A DNA stretch of 64,000 nt, taken from Rhizobium leguminosarum. Lineage in GTDB: Bacteria; Pseudomonadota; Alphaproteobacteria; Rhizobiales; Rhizobiaceae. The notes beneath the pieces were generated by a model that did no database searches, was not told the DNA's origin, and saw nothing but the letters and a program-made list of their open reading frames with translations. The position numbers and the translations under genes are program-made. The stretch spans positions 1,550,001-1,614,000 of the forward strand of contig NZ_CP025012.1 of NCBI RefSeq assembly GCF_002953715.1. Direction: 5' to 3'. This document shows positions 1-9,313 of this stretch, in pieces (the first letter of the stretch is position 1; each line of letters opens with the position of its first letter).

Positions 1-1
1 G

Positions 2-586
2 TGGATCGGCAGCGGCTGGGCCGTCCTGTTCTCGCATCCGAAGAATTTTACGCCTGTTTGCACGACCGAGCTCGGCGCCATGGCTGGCCTTGCCGGAGAA
101 TTTTCCAAGCGTGGCGCCAAGGTCATCGGCATCTCCGTCGATCCGGTGGAAAGCCATGCCAAGTGGAAGAACGACATCAAGACCGCCACCGGCTTCGACG
201 TTGAATATCCGCTGATCGGTGACAAGGACCTCAAGGTCGCCAAGCTTTACGACATGCTGCCGGCCGGCGCCGGCGAGAGCTCGGAAGGCCGCACGCCTGC
301 CGACAACGCGACCGTGCGTTCGGTCTTCATCATCGGTCCCGATAAGAAGATCAAGCTGATCCTGACCTATCCCATGACGACGGGCCGCAATTTCAATGAG
401 ATCCTGCGCGCCATCGATTCCATCCAGCTGACGGCCAAGCACCAAGTGGCGACACCAGCGAACTGGAACCAGGGCGAGGACGTCATCATCACCGCCGCGG
501 TTTCCAACGAAGACGCGATCACGCGTTTCGGCTCCTTCGATACGGTTCTGCCCTATCTCAGGAAGACCAAGCAGCCGACGGCCTGA
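2..586 (+). CDS. Peroxiredoxin (Prx6/1-Cys-like), 5' end outside the window
   Basis: This is the C-terminal part, about 194 residues, of a thiol-specific peroxidase that reduces hydrogen peroxide and alkyl hydroperoxides. The reading frame is open from base 2, so the start codon lies upstream of the window. The translation begins in the thioredoxin-like core and shows the peroxidatic motif PVCTTE about 20 residues in. The long C-terminal part, with AVSNEDAITRFG and a final LPYLRKTKQP, fits the Prx6 subfamily rather than the shorter AhpC type. A strong terminator follows, so the transcript probably ends here. The family call is secure; the resolving mechanism cannot be judged without the N-terminus. 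Confidence 0.93.
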   Translation, partial: WIGSGWAVLFSHPKNFTPVCTTELGAMAGLAGEFSKRGAKVIGISVDPVESHAKWKNDIKTATGFDVEYPLIGDKDLKVAKLYDMLPAGAGESSEGRTPADNATVRSVFIIGPDKKIKLILTYPMTTGRNFNEILRAIDSIQLTAKHQVATPANWNQGEDVIITAAVSNEDAITRFGSFDTVLPYLRKTKQPTA

Positions 587-609
587 CTACTGCTTTCAAG
601 CCATTCCCT

Positions 610-645
610 AAGCCGCCGCGAAAGCACTTCGCGGCGGCTTTTTAC
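610..645 (+). terminator. Intrinsic terminator after the peroxiredoxin gene
   Basis: A 13-bp GC-rich inverted repeat (AAGCCGCCGCGAA paired with TTCGCGGCGGCTT) is followed by a T run. It lies between two convergent genes and could stop transcription from both sides. Confidence 0.85.
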
Positions 646-653
646 TGATCAGA

Positions 654-1424
654 CTAAGCGATGGCTTTATGGGCTCTCACCGCATCGCCGAATGCCTGAA
701 ACAGCGCACGATTAACAGGGTTGGTTTGCGGATCGTATTCGGCATGCCATTGCACACCGAGCGCAAATCCCGGCGCGTCCTTGAACCGTATCGCCTCGAT
801 CGTCCCGTCCTCGGCAATGCCTTCGGCAACGACCCTCTCGCCGAGTTCGAGGATGCCCTGCCCATGCAGGGAGTTCACCCGGATCGTCTCCCGGCCGAGG
901 ATGCGTGCAAACATCCCGTCCTCTATAAGTCGAACGTCGTGTCGATCGCCGAAAACGATGGCAGGGTCGGGATGGATCTCGCCGGTCTCCAGGCGCGGCA
1001 TCCGGTGGTTCATGCGTCCTGGCAACTCCCGGATTTCAGGATGCAGCGAGCCGCCGGCCGCGACGTTCATTTCCTGAAAACCGCGGCATATGCCGAAGAC
1101 AGGAACGCCCCGTTCAACACAGGCTTCGATCAACGGCAGGGCCAGATCGTCACGATCCTCGTCGTATGGCTCATGCCTGGTATCCGGCACCATGTTGAAA
1201 CGGCTGGGATGGACATTGGCCCTAGCGCCCGTCAGTAGAACGCCATCGACGATGGCCAGCAGCTCCGTGATATCGGTCAGTTTAGGATTGCCGGCAAACA
1301 TCAGCGGCAAGGCTTCGGCAACATCGGCCACGGCCCGCAGATTATTTTCTCCGACAAGCTGGGTCGCAAATCGGCTTTCGACGATGCGGGCGTTCCCGAT
1401 GATGCCGATTACAGGTCTCGTCAT
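654..1424 (-). CDS. Gamma-glutamyl-gamma-aminobutyrate hydrolase family (class I glutamine amidotransferase-like)
   Basis: A 256-residue protein of the peptidase C26/PuuD type, cytoplasmic enzymes that hydrolyse gamma-glutamyl bonds, for example in putrescine breakdown. The nucleophile elbow is visible as FGICRGFQ with Cys near residue 113. The catalytic His lies near residue 231 in VQWHAEYDP. I chose the ATG that gives MTRPVIGI, because that sequence starts the first beta strand of the fold; an upstream start at 1448 would add eight unlikely residues. It converges on the peroxiredoxin gene across a shared terminator. The true substrate is unknown: no other puu genes are adjacent. Confidence 0.85.
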   Translation of the reverse strand: MTRPVIGIIGNARIVESRFATQLVGENNLRAVADVAEALPLMFAGNPKLTDITELLAIVDGVLLTGARANVHPSRFNMVPDTRHEPYDEDRDDLALPLIEACVERGVPVFGICRGFQEMNVAAGGSLHPEIRELPGRMNHRMPRLETGEIHPDPAIVFGDRHDVRLIEDGMFARILGRETIRVNSLHGQGILELGERVVAEGIAEDGTIEAIRFKDAPGFALGVQWHAEYDPQTNPVNRALFQAFGDAVRAHKAIA

Positions 1425-1598
1425 TGCTGGCCACACCCCAAGTCGCAACGCCAGCTGCTGCCCAAACCGTCAGGATCCGCGGGCAGGTGATCTGCAACGC
1501 CGCGAAGCGGGAACCGGCCTTTGGCTGGCTGCTGGCTCGGTTGTCACTATGGATATCCTTTGCCGCAATGACGGTGCAAGAGCTATCGCAGCCGATGC

Positions 1599-2320
1599 TC
1601 AATCCGGAACGGGAAGGGCGCGCTGGTTGTAGAGGATCTTGCGGATGTGCGCCTGTTCCTCTTCGGAAAGCTTGCTGTTGTCGGTGCCGAGATCCGCGCC
1701 GACCGCAAGGCCGCGCTGGACGCCGGGCCTTGCGCCGACCTCCTCGAACCATCGCTTGAAATGCTTGAATTCGGCGATGTCCTGACCCTGTGCCTGCCAG
1801 TTGACGGTCCAGGGATAGCTGACGATGTCGGCGATGGTGAATTCATCGCCGGCAAGGTAGCGCCGGTCGCGCAGCCGCATGTTGAGAACGCCGTAGAGAC
1901 GGTTGGCTTCGTCGGTGAAGCGCCGCACCGCATAGGACTGATCGCCTTCGCGATCGCCAAGGCGACGGAAATGACCGGCCTCGCCGAGTTTCGGCCCCTG
2001 GTTGGCCATCTGCCAGATCACCCATTGCGTGACCTCGTATTTGCCGCGCAGATCCTGCGGCCAGAATTTTCCGGTCTTCTCGGCGAGGTAGAAGAGGATC
2101 GCGCCGGATTCGAAGACGCTCAACGGACCGCCGCCATCGGCAGGCGCGTGATCGACAATGGCAGGCATGCGGTGATTGGGGTTGAGTCTGAGATAATCAG
2201 GCCTGAACTGGTCGCCACGCCCGATATTGACCGGCACCAGCCGGTAGGGCGTGTCCGTTTCCTCCAGGAAGATCGAAACCTTCTTGCCGTCGGCGTCGGC
2301 CAGTAGTGGAGATCAATCAT
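1599..2320 (-). pseudogene. Glutathione S-transferase (YfcG/Yghu-like) interrupted by a frameshift
   Basis: The gene should start at the ATG at 2318-2320, preceded by a GAGGA ribosome site, with MIDLHYWPTP, the usual start of YfcG-like glutathione transferases. After about ten codons the frame is lost near 2288-2293. Family sequence resumes in another frame as KKVSIFLEET...VPVNIGRGDQF and runs to the stop at 1599. Inserting one base near 2290 would restore a continuous protein of about 240 residues with thioredoxin-like N-terminal and all-helical C-terminal domains. As read, the thiol-contacting N-terminal strand cannot be joined to the rest. This is either a recent pseudogene or a one-base sequencing error. 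Confidence 0.75.
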
Positions 2321-2543
2321 CTGCTTATCCTCGTTTGCTCGGGATTTCCTGGCAAACAGGATGACGCTACGACCATGGCAGGTCGAATATGTTTGTTCCA
2401 AAATCGATGGCGAAATTAGAAACCTGTGACCGTTCCCGGCACCAATTCGGGTGCAGATATGGAAATGGGGGGAAGCGTCGCGCCTTCATCGATGGTATCT
2501 AGAATCCAGCGTCGCGATGGAAGTTCGAACCTGCCGAGATCCG

Positions 2544-3500
2544 ATGATACGTCGAAAGCGTCAGTCCGACATTGCGAGGAGATCGACGAAGGCCATGCTT
2601 TCGCTCTGTCTTCTGTTTCCCGCTGTGGACACAGTAAAGGCCCAGCCTGAGGGGAGCGCGGGGCCGCCGGCCTGCTTGTATTCGGGACCTTCGGCGTTGG
2701 GATCTGGTGAGACGCTCTGCATCCGGAAAGATAGTTTCAACCGCGATCTTTGCGTCGCGATCGAGCATTTCGCCAGCGCCAATCACTTGCCGCCGGATTA
2801 TTTCGCCCGTCTCATCTGGCGGGAAAGCACCTTTCGCCCAGATGCTGTCAGCTTCAAAGGAGCGCTGGGGATTGCGCAATTCATGCCCGGAACGGCGAAA
2901 CTGCGCGGTCTCGAAGACAGCTACCAGGTGTTGGAAGCCCTGCGGAAATCGGCGCAGTATCTCGACGAATTGCGCAATCGTTTCGGCAATCTCGGCCTTG
3001 CCGCCGCCGCCTATAATGCCGGGGAAAACGGGCTTTCCACTTACCTTGCGTCAGGCAGATTACCTTACGAGACGCGCAGCTATGTGATGGCAATCACCGC
3101 GCATACGGTCGAGGAATGGAAGGATAATCCGCCGGTAGACTCGGCCGCCCCGCTCAACAAGGACAAATCCTTCCTCGACGGCTGCGTGGCGCTTGCGGAG
3201 AGACGGACGTTGAAGGACACGCCCTGGCGTCAGGAGGGCGAATGGGCGCCCTGGGGCGTCCAGCTTGCGGCGAATGCGAATGTCGCGGTCGCTCGGCGCA
3301 TGTTTCTCGATGCTGTGCAGGATCTGCCTGCGCCCCTGAATGCGGAGCAGCCGCTGATCCTGCGCCAGCGTGATCGCAGCTTTGGTTTTCGCCCGCGTTA
3401 TGCTGCCCGCATCGGCCGGCAGACGCGCATGGACGCCAACAACCTCTGCAACCAGATCCGCAAACACGGCGGCACCTGCCTTGTTTTCAAAAATCGATAG
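2544..3500 (+). CDS. Lytic transglycosylase, SLT domain
   Basis: A protein of about 318 residues that probably cleaves peptidoglycan glycan strands in the periplasm. After a basic N-terminus there is a hydrophobic stretch (LSLCLLFPAVDTVKAQ) consistent with export. The SLT domain is clear: LIWRESTFRPDAVS with the catalytic Glu, then GALGIAQFMPGTA and AAYNAGEN. The C-terminal part has a repeat-like Cys-containing tail (NNLCNQIRKHGGTCLVF) resembling a truncated SPOR motif. The start is uncertain; ATG at 2544 is used, but 2517 or 2595 are possible. No recognisable operon partner is adjacent. Confidence 0.85.
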   Translation: MIRRKRQSDIARRSTKAMLSLCLLFPAVDTVKAQPEGSAGPPACLYSGPSALGSGETLCIRKDSFNRDLCVAIEHFASANHLPPDYFARLIWRESTFRPDAVSFKGALGIAQFMPGTAKLRGLEDSYQVLEALRKSAQYLDELRNRFGNLGLAAAAYNAGENGLSTYLASGRLPYETRSYVMAITAHTVEEWKDNPPVDSAAPLNKDKSFLDGCVALAERRTLKDTPWRQEGEWAPWGVQLAANANVAVARRMFLDAVQDLPAPLNAEQPLILRQRDRSFGFRPRYAARIGRQTRMDANNLCNQIRKHGGTCLVFKNR

Positions 3501-3592
3501 CGGGCCTGGTCCAGCCCCTTGATCACGAAAAGTCTGCTTGCAGGATCACCTAAGCGCGGCATATTCAACACGGAAATGCTAAGGGAGGAACG

Positions 3593-4549
3593 ATGATGCG
3601 GGTTTTGGTAATCGGAGCAACGGGCCATGTCGGAACCTATCTCGTTCCCCGTCTGGTGGAAGCCGGTCACGACGTCGTCACGATCAGCCGCGGCACAGCA
3701 AAGCCCTATACGGCAAACCACGCCTGGGCTGCCGTCGATCAGCGTCAGCTAGATCGGGCAGCCATGGAGCGGACGGGTGATTTCGGCCAAGCCGTACGTG
3801 GTGTGAAAGCCGACATCGTCATCGACATGATCTGCTTCACGCTGGAAAGTGCCGAGCATCTGGTGACGGCGCTGTCGGGGCATGTCGGTCACTTCCTGCA
3901 TACCGGCACGATCTGGACGCATGGCCATTCGACAGTCGTACCCACGCTGGAGGAGACGCCGAAATTTCCCTTCGGCGACTATGGGACGCAGAAGGCGGCA
4001 ATCGAAACCTATCTGCTGCAGCAGGCAAGGCTTCGCGGATTTCCGGCAACCATCATCCATCCCGGGCACATTGTCGGTCCCGGCTGGACGCCGCTCAATC
4101 CGGCCGGCAATTTCAACCTGCAGGTCTTTTCAACCCTTGCCCGCGGAGAGACCCTGGCGCTGCCCCATTTCGGCTTGGAGACCGTTCATCACGTCCATGC
4201 CGATGACGTGGCGGCGATGTTCATGGATGCGATCGCCAACTGGAATGCGTCGACCGGCGAAAGTTTCCACGCGGTTTCGGAGCAGGCATTGACCCTTCGC
4301 GGTTATGCCGAATCCATGTCTCGCTGGTTCGGGCACGAACCGAAGCTGAGCTTCGCTCCATTCGACGCTTGGGCCGAAAGTCAGACGGCTGAGGATGCGA
4401 AGGCGACCTGGGAACATATCGCCCGCAGCCCGAATTGCTCGATCGCCAAAGCCGGACGCCTGCTCGGCTACACTCCGAGATACACCTCCCTGCAGGCGGT
4501 GCAGGAATCGGTCGGTTGGCTGGTCGAGCAGGGGCGGATCGAGACCTGA
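3593..4549 (+). CDS. NAD(P)-dependent epimerase/dehydratase (extended SDR)
   Basis: A 318-residue Rossmann protein of the extended short-chain dehydrogenase family. It opens with VLVIGATGHVGTYL, the glycine-rich nucleotide-binding loop. A family-like IIHPGHIVGPGW segment lies mid-protein and HVHADDVAAMF further on, as in sugar-nucleotide epimerase-like proteins. The catalytic Tyr-Lys pair is probably in GDYGTQKAA, which has an unusual YxxxK spacing (YGTQK). A good ribosome site (GGGAGGA) precedes tandem ATG codons at 3593 and 3596. The substrate cannot be inferred, and no sugar pathway genes are nearby. Confidence 0.85.
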   Translation: MMRVLVIGATGHVGTYLVPRLVEAGHDVVTISRGTAKPYTANHAWAAVDQRQLDRAAMERTGDFGQAVRGVKADIVIDMICFTLESAEHLVTALSGHVGHFLHTGTIWTHGHSTVVPTLEETPKFPFGDYGTQKAAIETYLLQQARLRGFPATIIHPGHIVGPGWTPLNPAGNFNLQVFSTLARGETLALPHFGLETVHHVHADDVAAMFMDAIANWNASTGESFHAVSEQALTLRGYAESMSRWFGHEPKLSFAPFDAWAESQTAEDAKATWEHIARSPNCSIAKAGRLLGYTPRYTSLQAVQESVGWLVEQGRIET

Positions 4550-4583
4550 TCCGCCAGCGCCGCGCGTAGCGGTCGGCTGCTTT

Positions 4584-4641
4584 TGTTTTACGCAATTCCG
4601 GACGGAAAACCGCTTCGCACTTTTCCTGAAATTGCTCTAAC
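4584..4641. repeat. Palindromic intergenic repeat, family C
   Basis: A short imperfect palindrome: GCAATTCCGGACGGAAAACC on one side and TTTTCCTGAAATTGC on the other, with an inner GGAAAA/TTTTCC. This arrangement matches a repeat I recognise as common between rhizobial genes. It overlaps the TAG stop codon of the glycerate kinase gene and lies between two convergent genes, so it may act as a 3' end structure. Confidence 0.6.
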
Positions 4642-5902
4642 GGATCAGGATAGCCCTGAAATCATTGACATTGGTTCCGGTCGGGCCGGTTTCGAAGAGA
4701 TCGCCGGTGGCCGCAAAGCCCGAATAGCTATCATTGCCGTCGAGCAGCCGGCGCGGATCGAGCCCGGCGGCGCGCAGGCGCCTCACCGTGTCGCCATCGG
4801 CAAAGGCGCCGGCATTATCCTCCGAGCCGTCGATCCCGTCCGTGTCGGCGGCGAGAACATGAACGCCCTCCTGTCCGTCGATCGCAAGCGCCATGGCGAG
4901 CGCGAATTCCCCATTGCGTCCGCCCTTGCCACCCCTGGCTCTCAGCGTCACCGTCGTCTCGCCGCCGGAAAGAATGATGACCGGCTTGGAAAACGGCCTG
5001 TTGCGGCCCAACACCTCGCGGGCAATCGCCGCATGCACCAGCGCCACGTCGCGCGATTCCCCCTCGATCGCATCGGAAAGGATCGCCGGCTCGATCCCCT
5101 GCGATTTCGCCAGGGCCGCCGCGGCCTCCAGCGACACGCTGGCCGAGGCGATGATATGATACTCGTGGCCTGCAAAGACAGGATCGTCCGGCCGCGGTGC
5201 ATTGGCCTTCGCCGAGTTCAGATGGTCGAATGCGGCCCGCGGCAGCTGCAATCCGTATTGCCTGATGATCTCGAGCGCATCGTGCCGTGTCGAACCATCA
5301 GGGACCGTCGGCCCGGAGGCAACGTGGGCCGGGTTGTCGCCAGGAATGTCGGAGACGATCAGACTGACGACCCTTGCTTTGGTCGCTGCTGCAAGTCTTC
5401 CGCCCTTGATGGTGGAGAGATGCTTGCGCACGACATTCATCGCCGAAATCGGCGCGCCCGAGGCAAGCAGCATTTCGTTGAGCGCGATCTCGTCTTCAAG
5501 GGTCAGCCCGTCCGGTGGGGCGGGCAGCAGCGCCGAGCCGCCGCCGCAGATCAGCGCGATCACCAGATCGTCTTCCGTCAGCCCGTTCACCGTCTCGGTC
5601 AGCCGCTTTGCGGCGGCAAGGCCAGCCGCATCCGGCACCGGATGGGCGGCCTCGATAATCTCGATGCCGCGTGTCTCGCAGCCATAGCCGTAGCGGGTGA
5701 CCACCACACCTTCGAGCGGTCCGTCCCAGACGCTTTCGAGCGCCCGTGCCATCTGCGCCGCGCCCTTGCCGGCGCCGATTACCACGGTCCTTCCCTTCGG
5801 CCTGTCGGGCAGATGCGCCTTGATGCCGGTCAGCGGATCGGCGGCGCGAACTGCTGCGTCGAACAGGCTTTTCAGGAAATCGCGGGGAGCGGTTATCGTC
5901 AT
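4637..5902 (-). CDS. Glycerate 2-kinase, DUF4147/MOFRL family
   Basis: A 421-residue protein of the type-II glycerate kinase family, often mislabelled hydroxypyruvate reductase (TtuD). It phosphorylates D-glycerate to 2-phosphoglycerate in the cytoplasm. An N-terminal DUF4147 domain with [13 protein letters not shown] and [11 protein letters not shown] is followed by the C-terminal MOFRL domain with [10 protein letters not shown] and [14 protein letters not shown]. Length is normal. It is the last gene of a minus-strand series after the ABC importer and M20 peptidase, but a repeat and about 140 bp separate it from the peptidase, so shared transcription is not certain. Confidence 0.88.
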   Translation of the reverse strand: MTITAPRDFLKSLFDAAVRAADPLTGIKAHLPDRPKGRTVVIGAGKGAAQMARALESVWDGPLEGVVVTRYGYGCETRGIEIIEAAHPVPDAAGLAAAKRLTETVNGLTEDDLVIALICGGGSALLPAPPDGLTLEDEIALNEMLLASGAPISAMNVVRKHLSTIKGGRLAAATKARVVSLIVSDIPGDNPAHVASGPTVPDGSTRHDALEIIRQYGLQLPRAAFDHLNSAKANAPRPDDPVFAGHEYHIIASASVSLEAAAALAKSQGIEPAILSDAIEGESRDVALVHAAIAREVLGRNRPFSKPVIILSGGETTVTLRARGGKGGRNGEFALAMALAIDGQEGVHVLAADTDGIDGSEDNAGAFADGDTVRRLRAAGLDPRRLLDGNDSYSGFAATGDLFETGPTGTNVNDFRAILIR

Positions 5903-5963
5903 CGGTAGTCTCTGCTGCCTCGGTATCGATGGTGATGTGGGGCGCTTGTTGCACCATAGCCTA

Positions 5964-6032
5964 CTGCATAATGCAGCAGTTCAAAGTGTTACAGCGCCTT
6001 TTGCGGCTCTCGAAAATCCGCGTGGCGCGGTA
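5964..6032. repeat. Intergenic repeat, family B, short copy
   Basis: The segment ATGCAGCAGTTCAAAGTGTT followed by ACAGCG closely matches the second copy near 47.2 kb. The left palindrome is reduced to CTGCATAATGCAG. It fills most of the space between the M20 peptidase and glycerate kinase genes. Confidence 0.7.
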
Positions 6033-6040
6033 CACTCGCG

Positions 6041-7438
6041 TCAGTCGGCGAGGGCGGCCAGGATGCGGACCCAGGATCGTATGCCTTTATGGAAGCTGGA
6101 GAGATCGTATTTTTCGTTCGGGCTGTGGACGCGGTTGTCGAAGCGGGCGAAGCCGACCAGGAGGGCATCGCATCCGAGCCGGCGTTTGAAGTCGCCGACG
6201 ATGGGAATCGAGCCTCCCGTGCCGGCAAGGGCTGCTTCGCATTGCCATTCTGTCGAAAGCGCCTGAAGCGTCCTGGTGAGAAACGGACTATCGATCGGCA
6301 TGACGGTTGCCGGCGAAAGCCCGTAATCCCTGAAGCAGACCGAACAATCCCTAGGGATACGGGCGCGCACGTGCCGCTGGAAGGCATCGCGGATCGCCTG
6401 GGGATCCTGTCCTTCAACCAGGCGAAACGAAATCTTGGCTCTTGCCGTCGCCGGAATGACCGTCTTGAAGCCTTCGCCTGTATAGCCGCCAATCATACCG
6501 TTGATCTCGCAGCTCGGCCGCGCCCAGATCTGTTCGAGGACGGAACGGCCTGCCTCGCCGGCCGGATCTCTCAGGCCGATATCGCCGAGAAAGGCCTCCT
6601 CGTCGAAGGGCAGTCTTTTCCACAGCGCCTTGATGGCGTCGGGGAGCTCTTTCACGCCATCATAGAATCCCTCGACCGCGACGCCGCCATCGGCTCGCCG
6701 CAGGCTCGAAACGACGTCTGACAATACCTGCAGCGGATTGCGCGCGGCATTGCCGAACATGCCGGAATGCAGATCTAGATTGGCGCAGGTGACCTCGATT
6801 TCCGTGGTGTAGATACCACGCAGCATCGTTGTGACGGCAGGCGTTTCGCGATCCCACATATCCGTGTCGCAGACGAAAACCGCATCGGCCTTCAACTCGT
6901 CCGCCGTGGCATCCAGAAAGGGTGCGAGGCTCGGGCTGCCGGCCTCTTCCTCACCTTCGAACAGCACGCTCACCTGCACCGGCAGTTTTCCGGTGACGCT
7001 CTTCCAGGCGCGGCAGGCTTCGACGAAGGTCATCAACTGTCCCTTGTCGTCGGAAGCGCCGCGCGCCACGATCGCGGTATCGCCGTTCGGCAAGGCTTCC
7101 ATGCGCGGCTCGAACGGATCGCTCGTCCACAGCGCCAGCGGATCGACCGGCTGGACATCGTAATGGCCGTAAAACAGCAGATGCGGTCCAGATGCCGCCT
7201 TTTCATGGGCGACGACCATTGGATGGCCGGTCGTTTTGCGTACCGATGCTTCGAAGCCGATGGCAGCCAGATCCCGGCTCAGCCATTCGGCAGCAGTGCG
7301 GCAGTGATCGCGATAGGCGGGGTCTGTCGAGACGCTCGGAATGCGGATCAGCTCGAAAAGCCGCGCCAGGCTACCATCGAGGCTTTGGTCCACATGGGCA
7401 AGAACGGCATCGATATCTTGATCCATGGCACTAGTCAT
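6041..7438 (-). CDS. M20 family dipeptidase
   Basis: A 465-residue cytoplasmic metallopeptidase of the ArgE/DapE/CNDP group, which hydrolyses dipeptides or acylated amino acids with two bound metals. The metal ligands are visible: His near 92 in YGHYDVQPVDP, the bridging Asp near 130 in ASDDKGQ, and the general-base Glu pair near 163-165 in FEGEEEAGSPS. The dimerisation lid begins around LDLHSGMFGN. A GAGGAG ribosome site precedes the ATG. Only 17 bp separate it from the upstream ABC transporter ATPase gene, so its substrate is probably what that system imports or a product of it. Confidence 0.9.
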   Translation of the reverse strand: MTSAMDQDIDAVLAHVDQSLDGSLARLFELIRIPSVSTDPAYRDHCRTAAEWLSRDLAAIGFEASVRKTTGHPMVVAHEKAASGPHLLFYGHYDVQPVDPLALWTSDPFEPRMEALPNGDTAIVARGASDDKGQLMTFVEACRAWKSVTGKLPVQVSVLFEGEEEAGSPSLAPFLDATADELKADAVFVCDTDMWDRETPAVTTMLRGIYTTEIEVTCANLDLHSGMFGNAARNPLQVLSDVVSSLRRADGGVAVEGFYDGVKELPDAIKALWKRLPFDEEAFLGDIGLRDPAGEAGRSVLEQIWARPSCEINGMIGGYTGEGFKTVIPATARAKISFRLVEGQDPQAIRDAFQRHVRARIPRDCSVCFRDYGLSPATVMPIDSPFLTRTLQALSTEWQCEAALAGTGGSIPIVGDFKRRLGCDALLVGFARFDNRVHSPNEKYDLSSFHKGIRSWVRILAALAD

Positions 7439-7455
7439 CGTCTCTCCTCAGCGTT

Positions 7456-8514
7456 TCAATCTTCCGGATCGAGAATGCAGCATTGCTCTGCTACAGGCGT
7501 CAGCACGGCGGACGCCCCTGTTTCCAGCGGATCGGACAGCGCCCCATTGGCGGTGATCTCTCCTGCGGCCGTCGTGCATTTGTACTGATAGGCCCGGCCG
7601 AGATAGGTGCGCGTGCCGAGCACGGCGGCGATGCCATCACCGTCACGGCTGACGGCAAGACCGTCTGCGCGGCAGGCCAGGACGAAGTCGTCCTTGATCG
7701 GTCCGAATGTTTCCTGAGACAGCTGCAGCCGCGCTCCGCCCGTTGTTTCGGCGGTCACAAGCGCGCCGTTGCGCGTGGTCACCTTCATGCCGATCAGGTT
7801 CTCGAAGCCGACGAAACGGGCGACGAAGGCGTTGGCCGGCTGGCGATAGAGCACCTCCGGCGCGTCAAGCTGCATGATGCGCCCGGCATTCATGATCGCC
7901 ACCCTGTCGGAGATCGAGAATGCCTCTTCCTGGTCGTGGGTGACGTAAAGCGATGTCGTGCCATTGGCGCGCTGGAGCTGCCTGATCTCGACGCGCATGT
8001 CGATCCTGAGCTTTGCATCCAGGTTGGAAAGCGGCTCGTCGAACATCAGAAGCGGCGGCTCGATGACCAGGGCCCGGGCGAGAGCCACGCGCTGTTTCTG
8101 ACCGCCCGACAGAGCCGATGGCAGGCGGTCGGCGAGGGCGGAAAGGCCGACGCGCTCCAGCATGGCCATCGTTCTTTTCGTCCGTTCCGGCTGGGGAATA
8201 CGACGCTGTCTCAAGCCGAAGGCAACATTGTCCTGCACACTCAGATGAGGAAAAAGCGCGTAGTTCTGAAAGACCAGGCCGATGTCGCGCGCATGCGCGG
8301 GGAGGCCGGTCAGGTCGCGCTCGCCGAGCTTGATGCTGCCGCCGGTCGGCTGCAGAAAACCGGCCACGAGGCGCAATGTCGTCGTCTTGCCGCAGCCGCT
8401 GGAGCCCAGCAGGGAGACCAGTTCCCCGGCCATGATTGAGATGGACAGATCCTTGAGCACCTGCGTGCTGCCGTAATGGGCGGAGATGGAATCGATGGTG
8501 AGGGATACGGTCAA
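7456..8514 (-). CDS. ABC transporter ATP-binding protein, PotA/FbpC type
   Basis: A 352-residue ATPase energising import by the two permeases encoded just upstream. It shows Walker A (LLGSSGCGKTTTLRL), the signature LSGGQKQRVALARA, Walker B (LLMFDEPLSNLDAK) and the switch His in VTHDQEEAF. The C-terminal ~120 residues form a TOBE-like regulatory domain, as in spermidine/putrescine and iron(III) importers. It is separated by 7 bp from the second permease gene and 17 bp from the downstream peptidase gene, typical of one operon. The transported solute is not evident from sequence. Confidence 0.92.
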   Translation of the reverse strand: MTVSLTIDSISAHYGSTQVLKDLSISIMAGELVSLLGSSGCGKTTTLRLVAGFLQPTGGSIKLGERDLTGLPAHARDIGLVFQNYALFPHLSVQDNVAFGLRQRRIPQPERTKRTMAMLERVGLSALADRLPSALSGGQKQRVALARALVIEPPLLMFDEPLSNLDAKLRIDMRVEIRQLQRANGTTSLYVTHDQEEAFSISDRVAIMNAGRIMQLDAPEVLYRQPANAFVARFVGFENLIGMKVTTRNGALVTAETTGGARLQLSQETFGPIKDDFVLACRADGLAVSRDGDGIAAVLGTRTYLGRAYQYKCTTAAGEITANGALSDPLETGASAVLTPVAEQCCILDPED

Positions 8515-8521
8515 GAGCGTT

Positions 8522-9313
8522 CTACTTTGTCAGGAAGGTGAGGCCGAGCGTGGCCTCAACGACGGCCATGACGCCGACTGTTACGAACATCAGCAGCACC
8601 GATACCGACGCGATCGTCGGATCGAAGAATTGTTCCATATGCGCAAGGATCTGGATCGGCAGCGTCGAGATGCCCGGCCCGGTCAAGAAGACCGAAACCG
8701 ACACGTCGTTGATCGAGGTGATGAAGGCGAGGATGAAGGCAGCAATGACCCCGGCGCGGATATTCGGCAGGACCACGGTCAGGAAGGTTTTCAGCGGTGG
8801 GCAACCCAGGCTGATCGCCGCCTCCTCGACGGAAAAATCGAAGGCCGCCAGGCTGGCGCCGACGACACGCACCGAATAGGGCAGGATCAGCAGCGCATGG
8901 CCAACCAGCAGGCTGATGAAGATCGGCAGCCCGAGGCCTATCGTCACCGATTTCATCAGCGAAAATCCGAAGACGATCTCCGGCACCAGGATCGGCAGGA
9001 CGAAAATGGTGGAAAGCCAGCGCGGCAATTCCACCCGGTAGCGGTTGATCGCATAGGCCGCCGGGACGCCGATCAGCAGAGAGAGCGCCGTGCCGAAAAA
9101 GGCGATCTGCAGGCTGGTGAGCGCAGTCGTGCGGAAGGCCTCAATCTCGAAGATATTGACGAACCACCGCAATGTCAGGCCCTGCGGCGGGAAGGTTAGA
9201 TAGGTCGTGTCGCTGAAGGCCGCACTGATGATGATGACCAGCGGTGCGAGCAGGAAGAAGAAAACGCAGGCCGCGAAGGCGGCGAGGAGCGGGTGAATGC
9301 GCCTGTCCATCAC
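8522..9313 (-). CDS. ABC transporter permease, PotC type
   Basis: A 263-residue inner-membrane protein with about six hydrophobic segments. The cytoplasmic EAA loop that contacts the ATPase is visible as EEAAISLGCPPLKTF. It opens with a short basic tail and FAACVFFFLLAPLVIII, the first membrane span. Its start overlaps the stop of the preceding permease gene by 4 bp (ATGA), indicating translational coupling. It belongs to the PotC branch of polyamine/opine-type importers. Confidence 0.9.
   Translation of the reverse strand: MMDRRIHPLLAAFAACVFFFLLAPLVIIISAAFSDTTYLTFPPQGLTLRWFVNIFEIEAFRTTALTSLQIAFFGTALSLLIGVPAAYAINRYRVELPRWLSTIFVLPILVPEIVFGFSLMKSVTIGLGLPIFISLLVGHALLILPYSVRVVGASLAAFDFSVEEAAISLGCPPLKTFLTVVLPNIRAGVIAAFILAFITSINDVSVSVFLTGPGISTLPIQILAHMEQFFDPTIASVSVLLMFVTVGVMAVVEATLGLTFLTK

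Noticed and set aside
4583..5908. Long plus-strand frame (over 400 codons) opposite the glycerate kinase
   Set aside because: Antisense shadow of a well-supported gene; composition is rich in Arg/His/Gly as expected of the reverse frame in GC-rich DNA.
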